Part shown: piece after piece, positions 35,578 to 43,455 of the stretch
How positions within the stretch are numbered: position 1 is the stretch's first letter
Layout: the number at the start of each line of letters is the position of its first letter
Assembly (NCBI GenBank): GCA_903863295.1
Contig: CAIPBM010000007.1
Coordinates: forward strand, 1-48,012
Direction: 5' to 3'
Source of the DNA: an uncultured Verrucomicrobiota bacterium
Lineage (GTDB): Bacteria > Verrucomicrobiota > Verrucomicrobiia > Methylacidiphilales > UBA1321
DNA: 48,012 bases
Notes under the pieces: generated by a model
Database searches by the model: none
What the model was told of the DNA's origin: nothing
The model's input: only the letters and a program-made list of their open reading frames with translations
Translations under genes and position numbers: made by a program

Positions 35578-36852
35578 ATGAACACTTTCGATCTATGGGC
35601 CATTATTATCACCCTGACCGCCGTGTTCGGTTACCTGAATTACCGGCTGCTCAAACTTCCCTCCTCCAGTGGGATCTTTGCTTTGACCCTAGCGACATCG
35701 CTTCTCCTACTCGCTGTTGATTTTGTTCTGCCTTCCTATCATCTCAAGACCAACATTGCGGCGGCGCTCAATCAATTCGATTTTTCCACGACCCTTCTGC
35801 ATGGAACTCTCTGTTTCCTGCTCTTTGCCGGGGCATGGAACGTGAATTGGGAAAACTTCCGGCAGAATCGACGCGTTATCGTCCTTCTGGCCGTTGTCGG
35901 AGTTCTCATTTCCACATTTGTGATCGGAGTTCTGGCTTGGTTGCTCTTTGCGTTGCTAGGGCTTTCGATCTCCCTGGTCGGTTGTCTGATATTCGGAGCA
36001 CTTATTTCTCCGACCGATCCAATTTCTGTCCTTGGTCTATTGAAAAAACTGAATGCGCCGATGGGCTTGGAAGCTCAAATAGCGGGGGAATCATTGTTTA
36101 ATGATGGAGTTGGCGTGGTGGCCTTCTTTGCTTTTCTTTCGTTAGCTGGCCTCGATACGAACGCCGAGGCCGCTCACATTCATTTCAAAGCATCGAGCCT
36201 TTCCGTCTTCTTCCTGCGCGAAATGGCGGGAGGGATCATCTTGGGTTTGATATTTGGCTATGTGGCGTTCGCCGCACTTCGAACGATCAATCATCCTTCA
36301 CTGGAGCTCCTCATCACCTTGGCAACTGTCATGTCGATGTACACTGTTTCTTTCTGGATCGATGTTTCCGGACCAATTGCGGTGGTTGTGGCGGGGATCT
36401 TGATTGGAAACTACGGTCGGCGTCACGCGATGAGTGAGCCAACCGCCGAGCATATCAACGCGTTTTGGGAGATGATCGACTATATTCTAAATTCGGCGCT
36501 CTTTCTCTTGCTGGGGTTGGAACTGTTTGTCATCCACATCGACAAGACTTCTTTGTACGCCGCCTTGCTCATAATACCCATTGTTCTGGCCGGAAGATGG
36601 GTGTCAGTTGGCCTGCCCATCGGACTAATTAGCCTTCGCGCCCCGATGCAGAAGGGGCTCATACCCATTCTTACCTGGGGTGGCCTTCGCGGTGGAATTT
36701 CAGTGGCCATGGTCCTTTCCCTGCCTTCTTTCGCGGCGAAGGATATGCTGGTCAGTTGCACTTACGCCGTCGTGCTATTTTCCGTAATGGTTCAGACATT
36801 GACAATGAAACCACTTTTACAGCGTTACGGCATCTGCCAAGAAGCTCCATAA
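35578..36852 (+). CDS. Na+/H+ antiporter of the CPA1/NhaP family
   Basis: A 424-residue protein with about twelve membrane helices. The transport-site signatures GALISPTDPISVLGLLKK (TDP motif) and GESLFNDGVGVVAFFAFLSL (ND motif) are present, with WGGLRGGISVAMVLSLPS near the end carrying the conserved Arg. It exchanges H+ for Na+ or K+ across the inner membrane and would complement the H+-ATPase in pH and cation control. The 195 bp before it (35383-35577) holds no gene and only a half-site (AGACCCTAT near 35499) of the island operator. Confidence 0.93.
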   Translation: MNTFDLWAIIITLTAVFGYLNYRLLKLPSSSGIFALTLATSLLLLAVDFVLPSYHLKTNIAAALNQFDFSTTLLHGTLCFLLFAGAWNVNWENFRQNRRVIVLLAVVGVLISTFVIGVLAWLLFALLGLSISLVGCLIFGALISPTDPISVLGLLKKLNAPMGLEAQIAGESLFNDGVGVVAFFAFLSLAGLDTNAEAAHIHFKASSLSVFFLREMAGGIILGLIFGYVAFAALRTINHPSLELLITLATVMSMYTVSFWIDVSGPIAVVVAGILIGNYGRRHAMSEPTAEHINAFWEMIDYILNSALFLLLGLELFVIHIDKTSLYAALLIIPIVLAGRWVSVGLPIGLISLRAPMQKGLIPILTWGGLRGGISVAMVLSLPSFAAKDMLVSCTYAVVLFSVMVQTLTMKPLLQRYGICQEAP

Positions 36853-37177
36853 GTCGTTCGATGGCAGATACGCCTTCGAAAAATGGGGGTATCCGTTTCC
36901 TCGCCTTTCTATTTGCGAAATCCGGGATGCCTCCAAAGCATCCCAGTACTCTTTGCGTTTGTAGTGGTCGTGCAGGTGCTGCTCGAAGGCATGGGTGAGC
37001 GGTACCGCAAAATCGTAGTCAGTGCACATCTTTGATTACCGAACGATAGAAAAGGGTGATGTTCGCGGCGCGACCGACTTCAGGGATTTCATTGGTTTGC
37101 TCCGCCGACCACATGCAGTGATGATGCTCGTAGACTGTGCACAATACCGAGCAACGGGCATGGGGTTTAGACCCCAT
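36817..37177 (-). pseudogene. Possible remnant of a minus-strand gene, frameshifted, unrecognised
   Basis: Two minus-strand frames look protein-like end to end. The first (37177 to 37019) contains YEHHHCMWSAEQTNEIPEVG and ANITLFYRSVIKDVH before a stop. The second (37029 to 36817) continues with DFAVPLTHAFEQHLHDHYKR and ISQIERRGNGYPHFSKAYLP. Joining them needs one frameshift near 37020-37029. The last part overlaps the nhaP 3' end and may be chance. The first ATG lies inside the operator at 37160-37177, so the original start is lost. I do not recognise the family. Confidence 0.3.
37160..37177. promoter_or_regulatory. Palindromic operator upstream of ybhGFSR-type exporter
   Basis: ATGGGGTTTAGACCCCAT, with 7-bp perfect arms. 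A -10-like TACTAT begins at 37199, 30.5 bp from the centre, and the membrane-fusion gene ATG at 37246 is 77.5 bp from the centre. No matching -10 is seen on the minus strand. Confidence 0.8.
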
Positions 37178-37245
37178 ACCGCCCGCGAATCTGTCCTCTA
37201 CTATTTGGCATAGACCACTGAAGACACCCTCGTGGCATAAGCTGT

Positions 37246-38154
37246 ATGACTCAGGTCCCCCGATCCCTGTTAAATGCCAAAGCTCCGGAATCCCCGAGAC
37301 CTTCCGTCTGGTCTTTGCTCCTCGCCCAACCGGCTTGGCTCAAGATTGGTGCAGGCATTGGATTAGGTCTGCTCATTTTGGTGCCGGTATTATATTCCGC
37401 GCTTAGGGGCAAGCCTACGGTTTTGGTCATTTACGGCGATGTCGATATCCGTGACGTCAATCTAGGCTTTCGAGTACCTGGTCGCATCGAGACGGTGCTC
37501 AAGGACGAGGGTGACACAGTTTCTCAAGGTGAACTGGTCGCAAGCCTCGATAAATCGATTTATAAGGACGCCCTATCGGTGTGCGCCGCTGATGTGGAGG
37601 TGAAGACTGCAATCCTCAAAAATGCCGAAGTCACGCTGAAGCGCGACGAAACCATGGTCAATAGTGGAGGTGTTTCAAGGCTGACCTACGATAACGATCT
37701 TTCGGCACGCGATCAGGCTTTACCGAACCTTCACTTGGCGCAGGCACAACTCGCCCTGGCTCAGACCGATCTTAACGACGCGGAAATCCATTCGCCCTCT
37801 GACGGCGTCGTGATCACCAGGGCTGAAGAACCCGGTGCCATTGTTCCGTCGGGCAACACGGTTTTGACCGTTTCTCTCTACCATCCTGTCTGGGTTCGGG
37901 CCTATATCGCCGAGAGTAATCTTGGCGACGTTCATCCAGGCGAGGCGGTCGAGGTTTTTACCGATACGCAACCCGACCATCCTTACCACGGGAAAGTGGG
38001 CTTCGTTTCTCCCGAAGCGGAATTTACCCCAAAATCGGTCGAAACAACGGACCTTCGAACTTCGCTTGTCTATCGCTTACGCATCGTCATTGATGATTCC
38101 GGTCCGCAATTGCGCCAGGGTATGCCGTGTACCGTTAAAATTCACCTCCGCTGA
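37246..38154 (+). CDS. ybhG: HlyD-family membrane fusion protein of an ABC exporter (YbhG-like)
   Basis: A 302-residue protein. One membrane helix at about 27-46 (AWLKIGAGIGLGLLILVPVL) anchors it in the inner membrane. The periplasmic part has the split lipoyl/barrel-sandwich halves (VPGRIETVLKDEGDTVSQGE and SPSDGVVITRAEEPGAIVPS). They surround a helical hairpin, and a beta barrel (YHPVWVRAYIAESNLGDVHP) follows. It links the inner-membrane transporter to an outer-membrane channel. It is the first gene of a four-gene operon in the order of E. coli ybhG-F-S-R, 3 bp before the ATPase gene. Confidence 0.9.
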   Translation: MTQVPRSLLNAKAPESPRPSVWSLLLAQPAWLKIGAGIGLGLLILVPVLYSALRGKPTVLVIYGDVDIRDVNLGFRVPGRIETVLKDEGDTVSQGELVASLDKSIYKDALSVCAADVEVKTAILKNAEVTLKRDETMVNSGGVSRLTYDNDLSARDQALPNLHLAQAQLALAQTDLNDAEIHSPSDGVVITRAEEPGAIVPSGNTVLTVSLYHPVWVRAYIAESNLGDVHPGEAVEVFTDTQPDHPYHGKVGFVSPEAEFTPKSVETTDLRTSLVYRLRIVIDDSGPQLRQGMPCTVKIHLR

Positions 38155-38157
38155 GTC

Positions 38158-39885
38158 ATGCCGGATGTCCTCGTTCATCTGGATCGGGTAAAGAAAGTCT
38201 TTCCGCACCAAGAAAACGCGGCCCTGGAGGAACTGACCGCGCAAATTATGCCAGGAAAAGTGACGGGGCTGGTCGGGCCCGATGGAGCGGGAAAGACAAC
38301 GCTCTTGCGAATGATGGCGGGTCTGATGCATTTGACCGCAGGCACCATCAAGATCACGGGGCTGGATCCCATCAAGGATACTTCCGAACTACGCAAAATC
38401 ATCGGTTACATGCCCCAGAAATTCGGTCTTTATGAAGATCTCTCCGTCCAGGAAAACCTCAACCTGCACGCCGATTTGCGCGACGTGACCGGTCATGAAC
38501 GTAAGGAGGAATTTCAACATTTGCTCAAGTTGACCGACCTCACGGGTTTCACGGATCGCCCGGCAGGCAAACTTTCGGGCGGCATGAAGCAAAAGCTCGG
38601 CCTGGCGTGTGCCCTCTTGGGGCGACCCAAACTGTTACTTCTCGACGAGCCCGGTGTTGGCGTCGACCCCATTTCCAGACGCGAACTCTGGCAGGTGGTT
38701 CGCGAACTTGTTTCCCAGGATATTGCCTTGGTTTGGAGCACGGCGTACCTCGAGGAAGCCGAGCTTTGCGACGATGTCCTGCTACTGAGCGAAGGACGAA
38801 TGCTCTTCAATGGCCCACCGAAAGCAATGACCTCACGTTTGGAGGGACGATGCTTTCAATTACGGGACGTTGCTGGAAGTCGTCGAGAGGTGCTGACCCG
38901 CGTCTTGGATCGCGATGAAGTTCTCGATGCAGTGATTCAGGGAAACAGCGTCCGCGTCGTCTTGCGGAGAAATGCTGACAAACCCAAACTGGAAGACCTA
39001 CAGGCCGGGCCGAAGGCCCATTGGGTTCCTATCCCCCCTCGGTTTGAAGACGCCTTCCTGGATGTCCTGGGTGTAAAGCCACCGGGAAAGTCGCCTCTCG
39101 CGGACCACTTGGAAAATCTGAAGAAGGACGGATCGACGGTAATCGAGGCCACCCACCTAACGAAACGCTTTGGCGATTTTACCGCGACGGACGATGTCAG
39201 TTTTAAGGTCGTGCGTGGCGAAATCTTTGGGCTTTTGGGGCCCAACGGAGCGGGAAAATCAACCATCTTCAAAATGATGTGCGGACTGCTGCAGCTGACG
39301 TCCGGTAAAGCTTTGGTGACGAATATCGATCTCAAAACCAGCGCCAGCAAGGCGAGGCAGCACCTCGGTTACATGGCTCAGAAATTTTCCCTCTATGGCA
39401 ATTTAAGCGTGCAACAGAACTTGATGTTTTTTTCCGGAGCTTACGGGCTTGATGGGGAGGAACAGCGGCAGGAAGTTGCCAGTATGGTTCAGATTTTTCA
39501 TCTTGAGCCCTATCTCAAAGCGTCTGCTGACAGCCTGCCACTAGGCTTCAAACAACGCCTTGCCCTGGCCTGCGCTATGATGCACCGGCCCGATATTCTC
39601 TTCCTGGATGAGCCGACCTCCGGTGTGGACCCGGTGACCCGACGGGAATTTTGGACCCACATCAATAGCGTGGTGGAAAAGGGAGTGACGGTCATGGTGA
39701 CCACCCACTTCATGGACGAGGCCGAATATTGTGACCGGATTGGACTGGTCTTTCGAGGAAAGATGATCGCGGCCAATACCCCGGACGAGTTGAAGAAGAT
39801 GGTGCGCACCGAAAAGAATCCGGAGCCCAGTATGGAAGATGCCTTTATTGAACTCGTGACCAAGGACCGCCATGAACAAAACTAA
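38158..39885 (+). CDS. ybhF: ABC exporter ATPase with two fused nucleotide-binding domains (YbhF-like)
   Basis: A 575-residue protein with two complete ABC domains. Domain 1 (about 5-230) has Walker A GPDGAGKTT, signature LSGGMKQKLG and Walker B LLLLDEPGVGVDP. Domain 2 (about 320-560) has GPNGAGKST, the altered signature LPLGFKQRLA and LFLDEPTSGVDP. In many stretches it reads nearly word for word like E. coli YbhF (GYMPQKFGLYEDL, VTVMVTTHFMDEAEYCDRIG). It powers the two permeases encoded downstream. Its stop overlaps the next start by 14 bp. Confidence 0.95.
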   Translation: MPDVLVHLDRVKKVFPHQENAALEELTAQIMPGKVTGLVGPDGAGKTTLLRMMAGLMHLTAGTIKITGLDPIKDTSELRKIIGYMPQKFGLYEDLSVQENLNLHADLRDVTGHERKEEFQHLLKLTDLTGFTDRPAGKLSGGMKQKLGLACALLGRPKLLLLDEPGVGVDPISRRELWQVVRELVSQDIALVWSTAYLEEAELCDDVLLLSEGRMLFNGPPKAMTSRLEGRCFQLRDVAGSRREVLTRVLDRDEVLDAVIQGNSVRVVLRRNADKPKLEDLQAGPKAHWVPIPPRFEDAFLDVLGVKPPGKSPLADHLENLKKDGSTVIEATHLTKRFGDFTATDDVSFKVVRGEIFGLLGPNGAGKSTIFKMMCGLLQLTSGKALVTNIDLKTSASKARQHLGYMAQKFSLYGNLSVQQNLMFFSGAYGLDGEEQRQEVASMVQIFHLEPYLKASADSLPLGFKQRLALACAMMHRPDILFLDEPTSGVDPVTRREFWTHINSVVEKGVTVMVTTHFMDEAEYCDRIGLVFRGKMIAANTPDELKKMVRTEKNPEPSMEDAFIELVTKDRHEQN

Positions 39886-41020
39886 CACGAAATGGGAAGC
39901 CATTTCGTGGCGTCGGCTCAAGGCGCTTTGCCTCAAGGAAACGCTCCAGATCATCCGCGATCCGAGCAGCAACCTCATCGCGTTTGTGCTCCCGCTAATC
40001 ATGCTTTTTATCTTTGGTTACGGGATCAATCTCGATTCCGGGGCCACAAAAATTGGTCTCCTCGTTGAAGATCAGAGCGAGGAGGCGCATCGATTTGCAG
40101 CCAGTTTCTACGGTTCTAAATATTTTTCCGTATTACCGGCACAGAACCGAAAACAACTTGAGGATGAAATAATGGACGGCACCATTCGTGGCTTCGTCGT
40201 TATCGCGCAGAATTTCAGTGACGACTTGAAGCGCCCCGGGAACTCCGCTCCTGTTCAAGTGGTGACCGACGGAGCCGAGCCTCAACTCGCGGCCTTCGTG
40301 CAGGGTTACGCCCTTGGGGCGTGGCAGCAATGGCTATCGCAACGGAATCTGGCGCAAGGGATGCGTGCTCCGGGTCAAATCGGAGTTCAGCCACGCTTTT
40401 GGTTTAATCCATCCGCTCAGAGCCGCAATTTTCTCGTTCCCGGCTCAATCACGTTAATCATGACCGTGGTGGGAGCACTTTTGACCTCTCTGGTGATCGC
40501 CCGCGAATGGGAACGAGGCACTATGGAAGCCTTGTTGGCCTCGCCGATGACACGCACGGAGTTTTTGCTCTCCAAATTAATTCCCTACTACGTGTTGGGC
40601 ATCGTTTCACTGATGATCTGCGTCCTCGTTTCCGTCTTCGTGCTTGGCGTGCCCTTTCGCGGCTCGATTTTCGCGCTTTTTCTGGTTTCGACCCTCTTCC
40701 TTCTCACGACCCTTGGAGCGGGCTTGCTGATCTCCACGCTCATGAAGAATCAATTCAATGCCGCGCAAGCGGCGCTCAATCTTGCCTTTCTCCCCTCGAT
40801 GATGTTCTCGGGCTTCATTTATGAAATCAGCAGCATGCCAGCCCCTATCCGGGCGATCACCTACCTCTTTCCTGCTCGCTACTTTGTCACCTGCATGCAA
40901 ACCCTTTTCCAGGCAGGTGATTTATGGCCGATTCTGCTCCGCAACAGCCTTTTCCTTTTGGTCTCCGGTCTCGTGCTCATTGGGCTGACCGCACACTTCA
41001 CGCGGAAACGCCTCGATTAA
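39872..41020 (+). CDS. ybhS: ABC-2 type permease (YbhS-like)
   Basis: A 382-residue protein. It has an N-terminal cytoplasmic elbow (RRLKALCLKETLQIIRDPSS) and a first membrane helix (LIAFVLPLIMLFIFGYGINL). A periplasmic domain of about 140 residues follows, then five C-terminal helices with the ABC-2 signature region SLVIAREWERGTMEALLASP and MMFSGFIYEISSMPAPIRAI. It forms half of the transmembrane pore, probably as a heterodimer with the next gene product. It overlaps ybhF by 14 bp. Confidence 0.93.
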   Translation: MNKTNTKWEAISWRRLKALCLKETLQIIRDPSSNLIAFVLPLIMLFIFGYGINLDSGATKIGLLVEDQSEEAHRFAASFYGSKYFSVLPAQNRKQLEDEIMDGTIRGFVVIAQNFSDDLKRPGNSAPVQVVTDGAEPQLAAFVQGYALGAWQQWLSQRNLAQGMRAPGQIGVQPRFWFNPSAQSRNFLVPGSITLIMTVVGALLTSLVIAREWERGTMEALLASPMTRTEFLLSKLIPYYVLGIVSLMICVLVSVFVLGVPFRGSIFALFLVSTLFLLTTLGAGLLISTLMKNQFNAAQAALNLAFLPSMMFSGFIYEISSMPAPIRAITYLFPARYFVTCMQTLFQAGDLWPILLRNSLFLLVSGLVLIGLTAHFTRKRLD

Positions 41021-41027
41021 TAAGGTC

Positions 41028-42134
41028 ATGTTTAAACGCATTCGCGCCCTCGTTATCAAGGAACTCCAGACCCTCTTTGGCGATCCGCAGAGCCGTGTTT
41101 TGCTTTTCCTGCCGGTGATTCTTCAAACCGCCCTCTTCCCATTTGCGGTTACGCTCGACGTCCAAAACAACACCCTAGCCGTCCTCAACCACGATGCAGG
41201 CCCGGCTTCCATTGAACTCATTCAACGCTTTGGCCGTGCGGAAGCTTTCACCCATTACATCAACCTGCAGAGCGACCAAGCTATGAGGAGTACCATTGAA
41301 AATCAGGATGCGCTTCTTGTCCTTTTCATCCCCGTCGATTTCTCCCGCAAGGTGGCTTCGGGGCGGGAGGCCGATATTCAAGCCATCGTCGATGGGCGTC
41401 GCTCCAACAGCGGGCAAATTGCGCTGGGCTATGTGGAAACAATCATTCAGTCCTACAACAATGAACGCCTTGTTCAAGCCGGGCAAACCGCACCTTCACA
41501 GATTATCCTGCGCCATTGGTTTAACCCGAACCTCAACTACAAATTTTTCGTTCTACCCTCGCTTGTCGCGATGATCACAACCATCAGCGTCTTGATCGTG
41601 ACTTCACTCTCGATCGCCCGCGAGCGTGAGCAGGGAACATTCGATCAACTGCTTGTTTCTCCTCTCACCCCAGGAATGATAATGGTCGGTAAAACTGTTC
41701 CGGCTGTCCTTGTCGCCATGATTCAAGGCACGCTGATTCTGCTGGCCGCAGTGATTTTTTATGGGGTGCCTTTTGAGGGATCTCTCGTCCTTCTTTACGT
41801 AAGCATTTTTTTCTACGCGATTGCTGTTTCCGGCATCGGTTTACTCATTTCCTCCGTCTGCGAGACCCAGCAGCAGGCCTTCCTCGGCGTTTTCACCTTC
41901 ATGATGCCAGCGGTGATGCTATCAGGTTATGCCGCACCTATCGACAACATGCCCGGATGGTTGCAGGTGGTCACAGAAGCAAACCCGCTGAGGCATCTTA
42001 TCGTCATTGTTAAGAGTATCTTTCTCAAGGGTTCCTCAACGGGGTTTATGCTCGATCATTTGTGGCCGCTCCTGCTGATCGCTCTAATAACCAACCTCGC
42101 GGCCAATTGGATGTTCCGCAGAAAAATCGCCTGA
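41028..42134 (+). CDS. ybhR: ABC-2 type permease (YbhR-like)
   Basis: A 368-residue protein with the same plan as its upstream neighbour. ALVIKELQTLFGDPQSRVLL and a first helix are followed by a periplasmic domain, then five helices with SLSIAREREQGTFDQLLVSP and MLSGYAAPIDNMPGWLQVVT. It lies 7 bp after ybhS. YbhFSR in E. coli has been linked to drug and cation export; the substrate here is unknown. It is the last gene of the island before the tRNA scar at 42349. Confidence 0.93.
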   Translation: MFKRIRALVIKELQTLFGDPQSRVLLFLPVILQTALFPFAVTLDVQNNTLAVLNHDAGPASIELIQRFGRAEAFTHYINLQSDQAMRSTIENQDALLVLFIPVDFSRKVASGREADIQAIVDGRRSNSGQIALGYVETIIQSYNNERLVQAGQTAPSQIILRHWFNPNLNYKFFVLPSLVAMITTISVLIVTSLSIAREREQGTFDQLLVSPLTPGMIMVGKTVPAVLVAMIQGTLILLAAVIFYGVPFEGSLVLLYVSIFFYAIAVSGIGLLISSVCETQQQAFLGVFTFMMPAVMLSGYAAPIDNMPGWLQVVTEANPLRHLIVIVKSIFLKGSSTGFMLDHLWPLLLIALITNLAANWMFRRKIA

Positions 42135-42306
42135 TTATTACCGGATTAGATCGATCAACCCATTTCCATAGGGTTTAAATACTATAGGCTTTCGCGTCCC
42201 TAATCACCGCCGGGATGGTAGAAGTGACTCGATGATCTTCTTTCGCTCTTCGGACAGTGAGGTCCACACATCGACCAGACGGGACAAGATTGGATCGATG
42301 CAAACT

Positions 42307-42328
42307 TTGTGTGCGTCCTTGTGTGCGT
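42307..42328. repeat. Two direct 10-bp repeats next to attR
   Basis: TTGTGTGCGT occurs at 42307-42316 and again at 42319-42328, in phase at 12-bp spacing and 21 bp inside the tRNA scar. Short tandem repeats at this place are typical of arm-type integrase binding sites. Confidence 0.5.
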
Positions 42329-42348
42329 GATGTGCTAAGTTATTGCAG

Positions 42349-42388
42349 TTACAAGGGTGAGTGGCAGGTTCGAATCCTGTTCTGCCCA
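42349..42388 (+). other. attR-type scar: 3' 40 nt of a tRNA, probably tRNA-Val(UAC), without 5' half
   Basis: The sequence contains the T arm (GCAGG-TTCGAAT-CCTGT), the 3' acceptor strand TCTGCCC and discriminator A. Upstream of it is a plausible UAC anticodon loop and the 3' anticodon strand GGGTG. No D arm or 5' acceptor GGGCAGA precedes it, so it is not a functional tRNA gene. A plus-strand 3' fragment of this kind marks the distal end of an element that lies to its left, with the intact tRNA at the element's other end outside the window. Confidence 0.75.
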
Positions 42389-42389
42389 T

Positions 42390-42684
42390 TCTTTTCTAAA
42401 TTATTCAATTAGAATGGTTTGCGTGCTAACTTAGTGCATCCGTGCAAGCGCGCTCGTGCGCGGATGTAGTGCGCTACACCGTTCAAAATAGGGCACTAAC
42501 TGGGCACTTGGAAAAAACCTTTCTCCAGAGCGACACAGAGACAACGAGGGCAGGCCGCACTTTACGCTCCGGCTAGCTGGTGCGGCGATCGCTATGTGCG
42601 CTTAAATAGCACATATCCTTGGTCAAGATGAACCAGGTTCGACCAGGCCTGGATATGGCACGGTTCCGTGAATTTGACGGTCTG
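42390..42684. other. Gene-free stretch beside the island border
   Basis: I see no gene. GTGCTAACTTAGTGCA at 42423-42438 matches GTGCTAAGTTATTGCA at 42332-42347 in 14 of 16 positions, so related sequence flanks the tRNA scar on both sides. An imperfect hairpin built on CATCCG / CGGATG lies just to its right. Together with the repeats at 42307-42328 this suggests remains of integration events. Confidence 0.4.
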
Positions 42685-42927
42685 CTAGGCTTCCATTCCC
42701 GCCCGGCTGAAAGCGAGAAAGGCTTTCTTCATCAACGCGCTGTCCTGGGCCCTGAATTCCGCGTTGTTCGTGTAATTGAGTCGCGCACCGAAGACCAATT
42801 CCAGTAAACCCGATGTGGGCGTGACATAAAAGCTCGGGTTCTGCGCGATGATGTTTTGCAACAACGTTGATCCCGCCCGTGGCATGGAGCTTTGGTAGAA
42901 GATCTTCGGTACGACGGAAGAAGACAT
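42685..42927 (-). pseudogene. Truncated PAPS-dependent sulfotransferase, N-terminal fragment
   Basis: Eighty residues begin KIFYQSSMPRAGSTLLQNII then AQNPSFYVTPTSGLLELVFG, the PAPS 5'-phosphosulfate loop region of bacterial sulfotransferases. The frame stops at a TAG right after AFLAFSRAGMEA, about a quarter of the normal length. The sequence that follows does not resume the family. It is probably a dead fragment left by rearrangement near the island border. Confidence 0.72.
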
Positions 42928-42998
42928 GATGGCGATTGCTAGCGGAACTTCGACGAAAGCTCAATCACTGTTTGCCCCCCTATAAGTCGGGTGCGCCC

Positions 42999-43445
42999 AT
43001 GACGGTTTATTACGACCGCGATGTAAACCGGATGATCGCGATGAAAGTTATGGTGAGAAAATCGGTTGTCGCTGATTCAGGCACTCCTCAGATCAAGGAA
43101 ACTTCGACCACAACCTCTGTTGGAACCCTCAGTCAGTTTGGTCCCGATACGATCATGGCCTTACAGGCCTTATCTCCCGCACTCTCATTCATTGATCCTC
43201 TTATCTCTCTCGTCCTTCTTATTGTTGTTTTAGTTCTTCTTTTCGGCGGTGGCGGCTATGCCTATGGCGGGCATGTCGGCGGAGGTGGCGGTTTGGGACT
43301 CGTTCTCTTTATCCTACTGGGCTCTATCTCATGGGCTAGCTTTGAACTTGGAACCCGTGAGAAAGCACTTTGCCCCCCTTTTGAGGACGGATTCCGCAAT
43401 GGGGAATATAACCCATTGCGATTAATGAGCTCTCGCGTACCTTAA
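42999..43445 (+). CDS. Small membrane protein with DUF3309-like Gly-rich core
   Basis: A 148-residue frame from the ATG at 42999. Residues 60-115 contain a helix (LISLVLLIVVLVLLF), a Gly/Tyr-rich loop (GGGGYAYGGHVGGGGGLG) and a second helix (LVLFILLGSISWASF). This is the DUF3309 pattern. The ATG at 43155 would give a shorter product closer to usual DUF3309 size, so the true start is uncertain. The 3' end overlaps the operator-like repeat at 43395-43420. TTTGCCCCCCT occurs both before (42971) and near the end (43369) of the frame. Confidence 0.5.
   Translation: MTVYYDRDVNRMIAMKVMVRKSVVADSGTPQIKETSTTTSVGTLSQFGPDTIMALQALSPALSFIDPLISLVLLIVVLVLLFGGGGYAYGGHVGGGGGLGLVLFILLGSISWASFELGTREKALCPPFEDGFRNGEYNPLRLMSSRVP
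43395..43420. promoter_or_regulatory. Diverged palindromic operator upstream of PRC-barrel gene
   Basis: CGCAATGGG and CCCATTGCG are perfect 9-bp arms around an 8-bp AT-rich centre. The ATGGG-N8-CCCAT skeleton and total length equal those of the island operator. TACCTT begins at 43438, 30.5 bp from the centre, exactly the common spacing. The PRC-barrel ATG is 48.5 bp from the centre, giving a leader of only about 6 nt. Confidence 0.6.
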
Positions 43446-43455
43446 GCTAAAGCTC

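Larger units (their letters stand above)
42204..42389 (-). other. Open frame through the tRNA scar, probable C-terminal tail of a split integrase
   Basis: Sixty-two codons are open on the minus strand. The first ten (GRTGFEPATH) are the reverse complement of the tRNA 3' end. The remainder, including AHKDAHKVCIDPILSRLVDV and WTSLSEERKKIIESLL, resembles the helical tail that follows the catalytic domain in tyrosine integrases of related phyla. Outside the scar the frame meets a TAG three codons upstream, so no integrase body is attached here. The catalytic part would have to lie at the far left end of the island. Family assignment is by resemblance to remembered tails and is not strong. Confidence 0.35.

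Noticed and set aside
42168..42185. ATAGGGTTTAAATACTAT as another operator copy
   Set aside because: Only the left half fits; the right half is changed, no -10 occurs at the usual distance and no gene follows before the tRNA scar.
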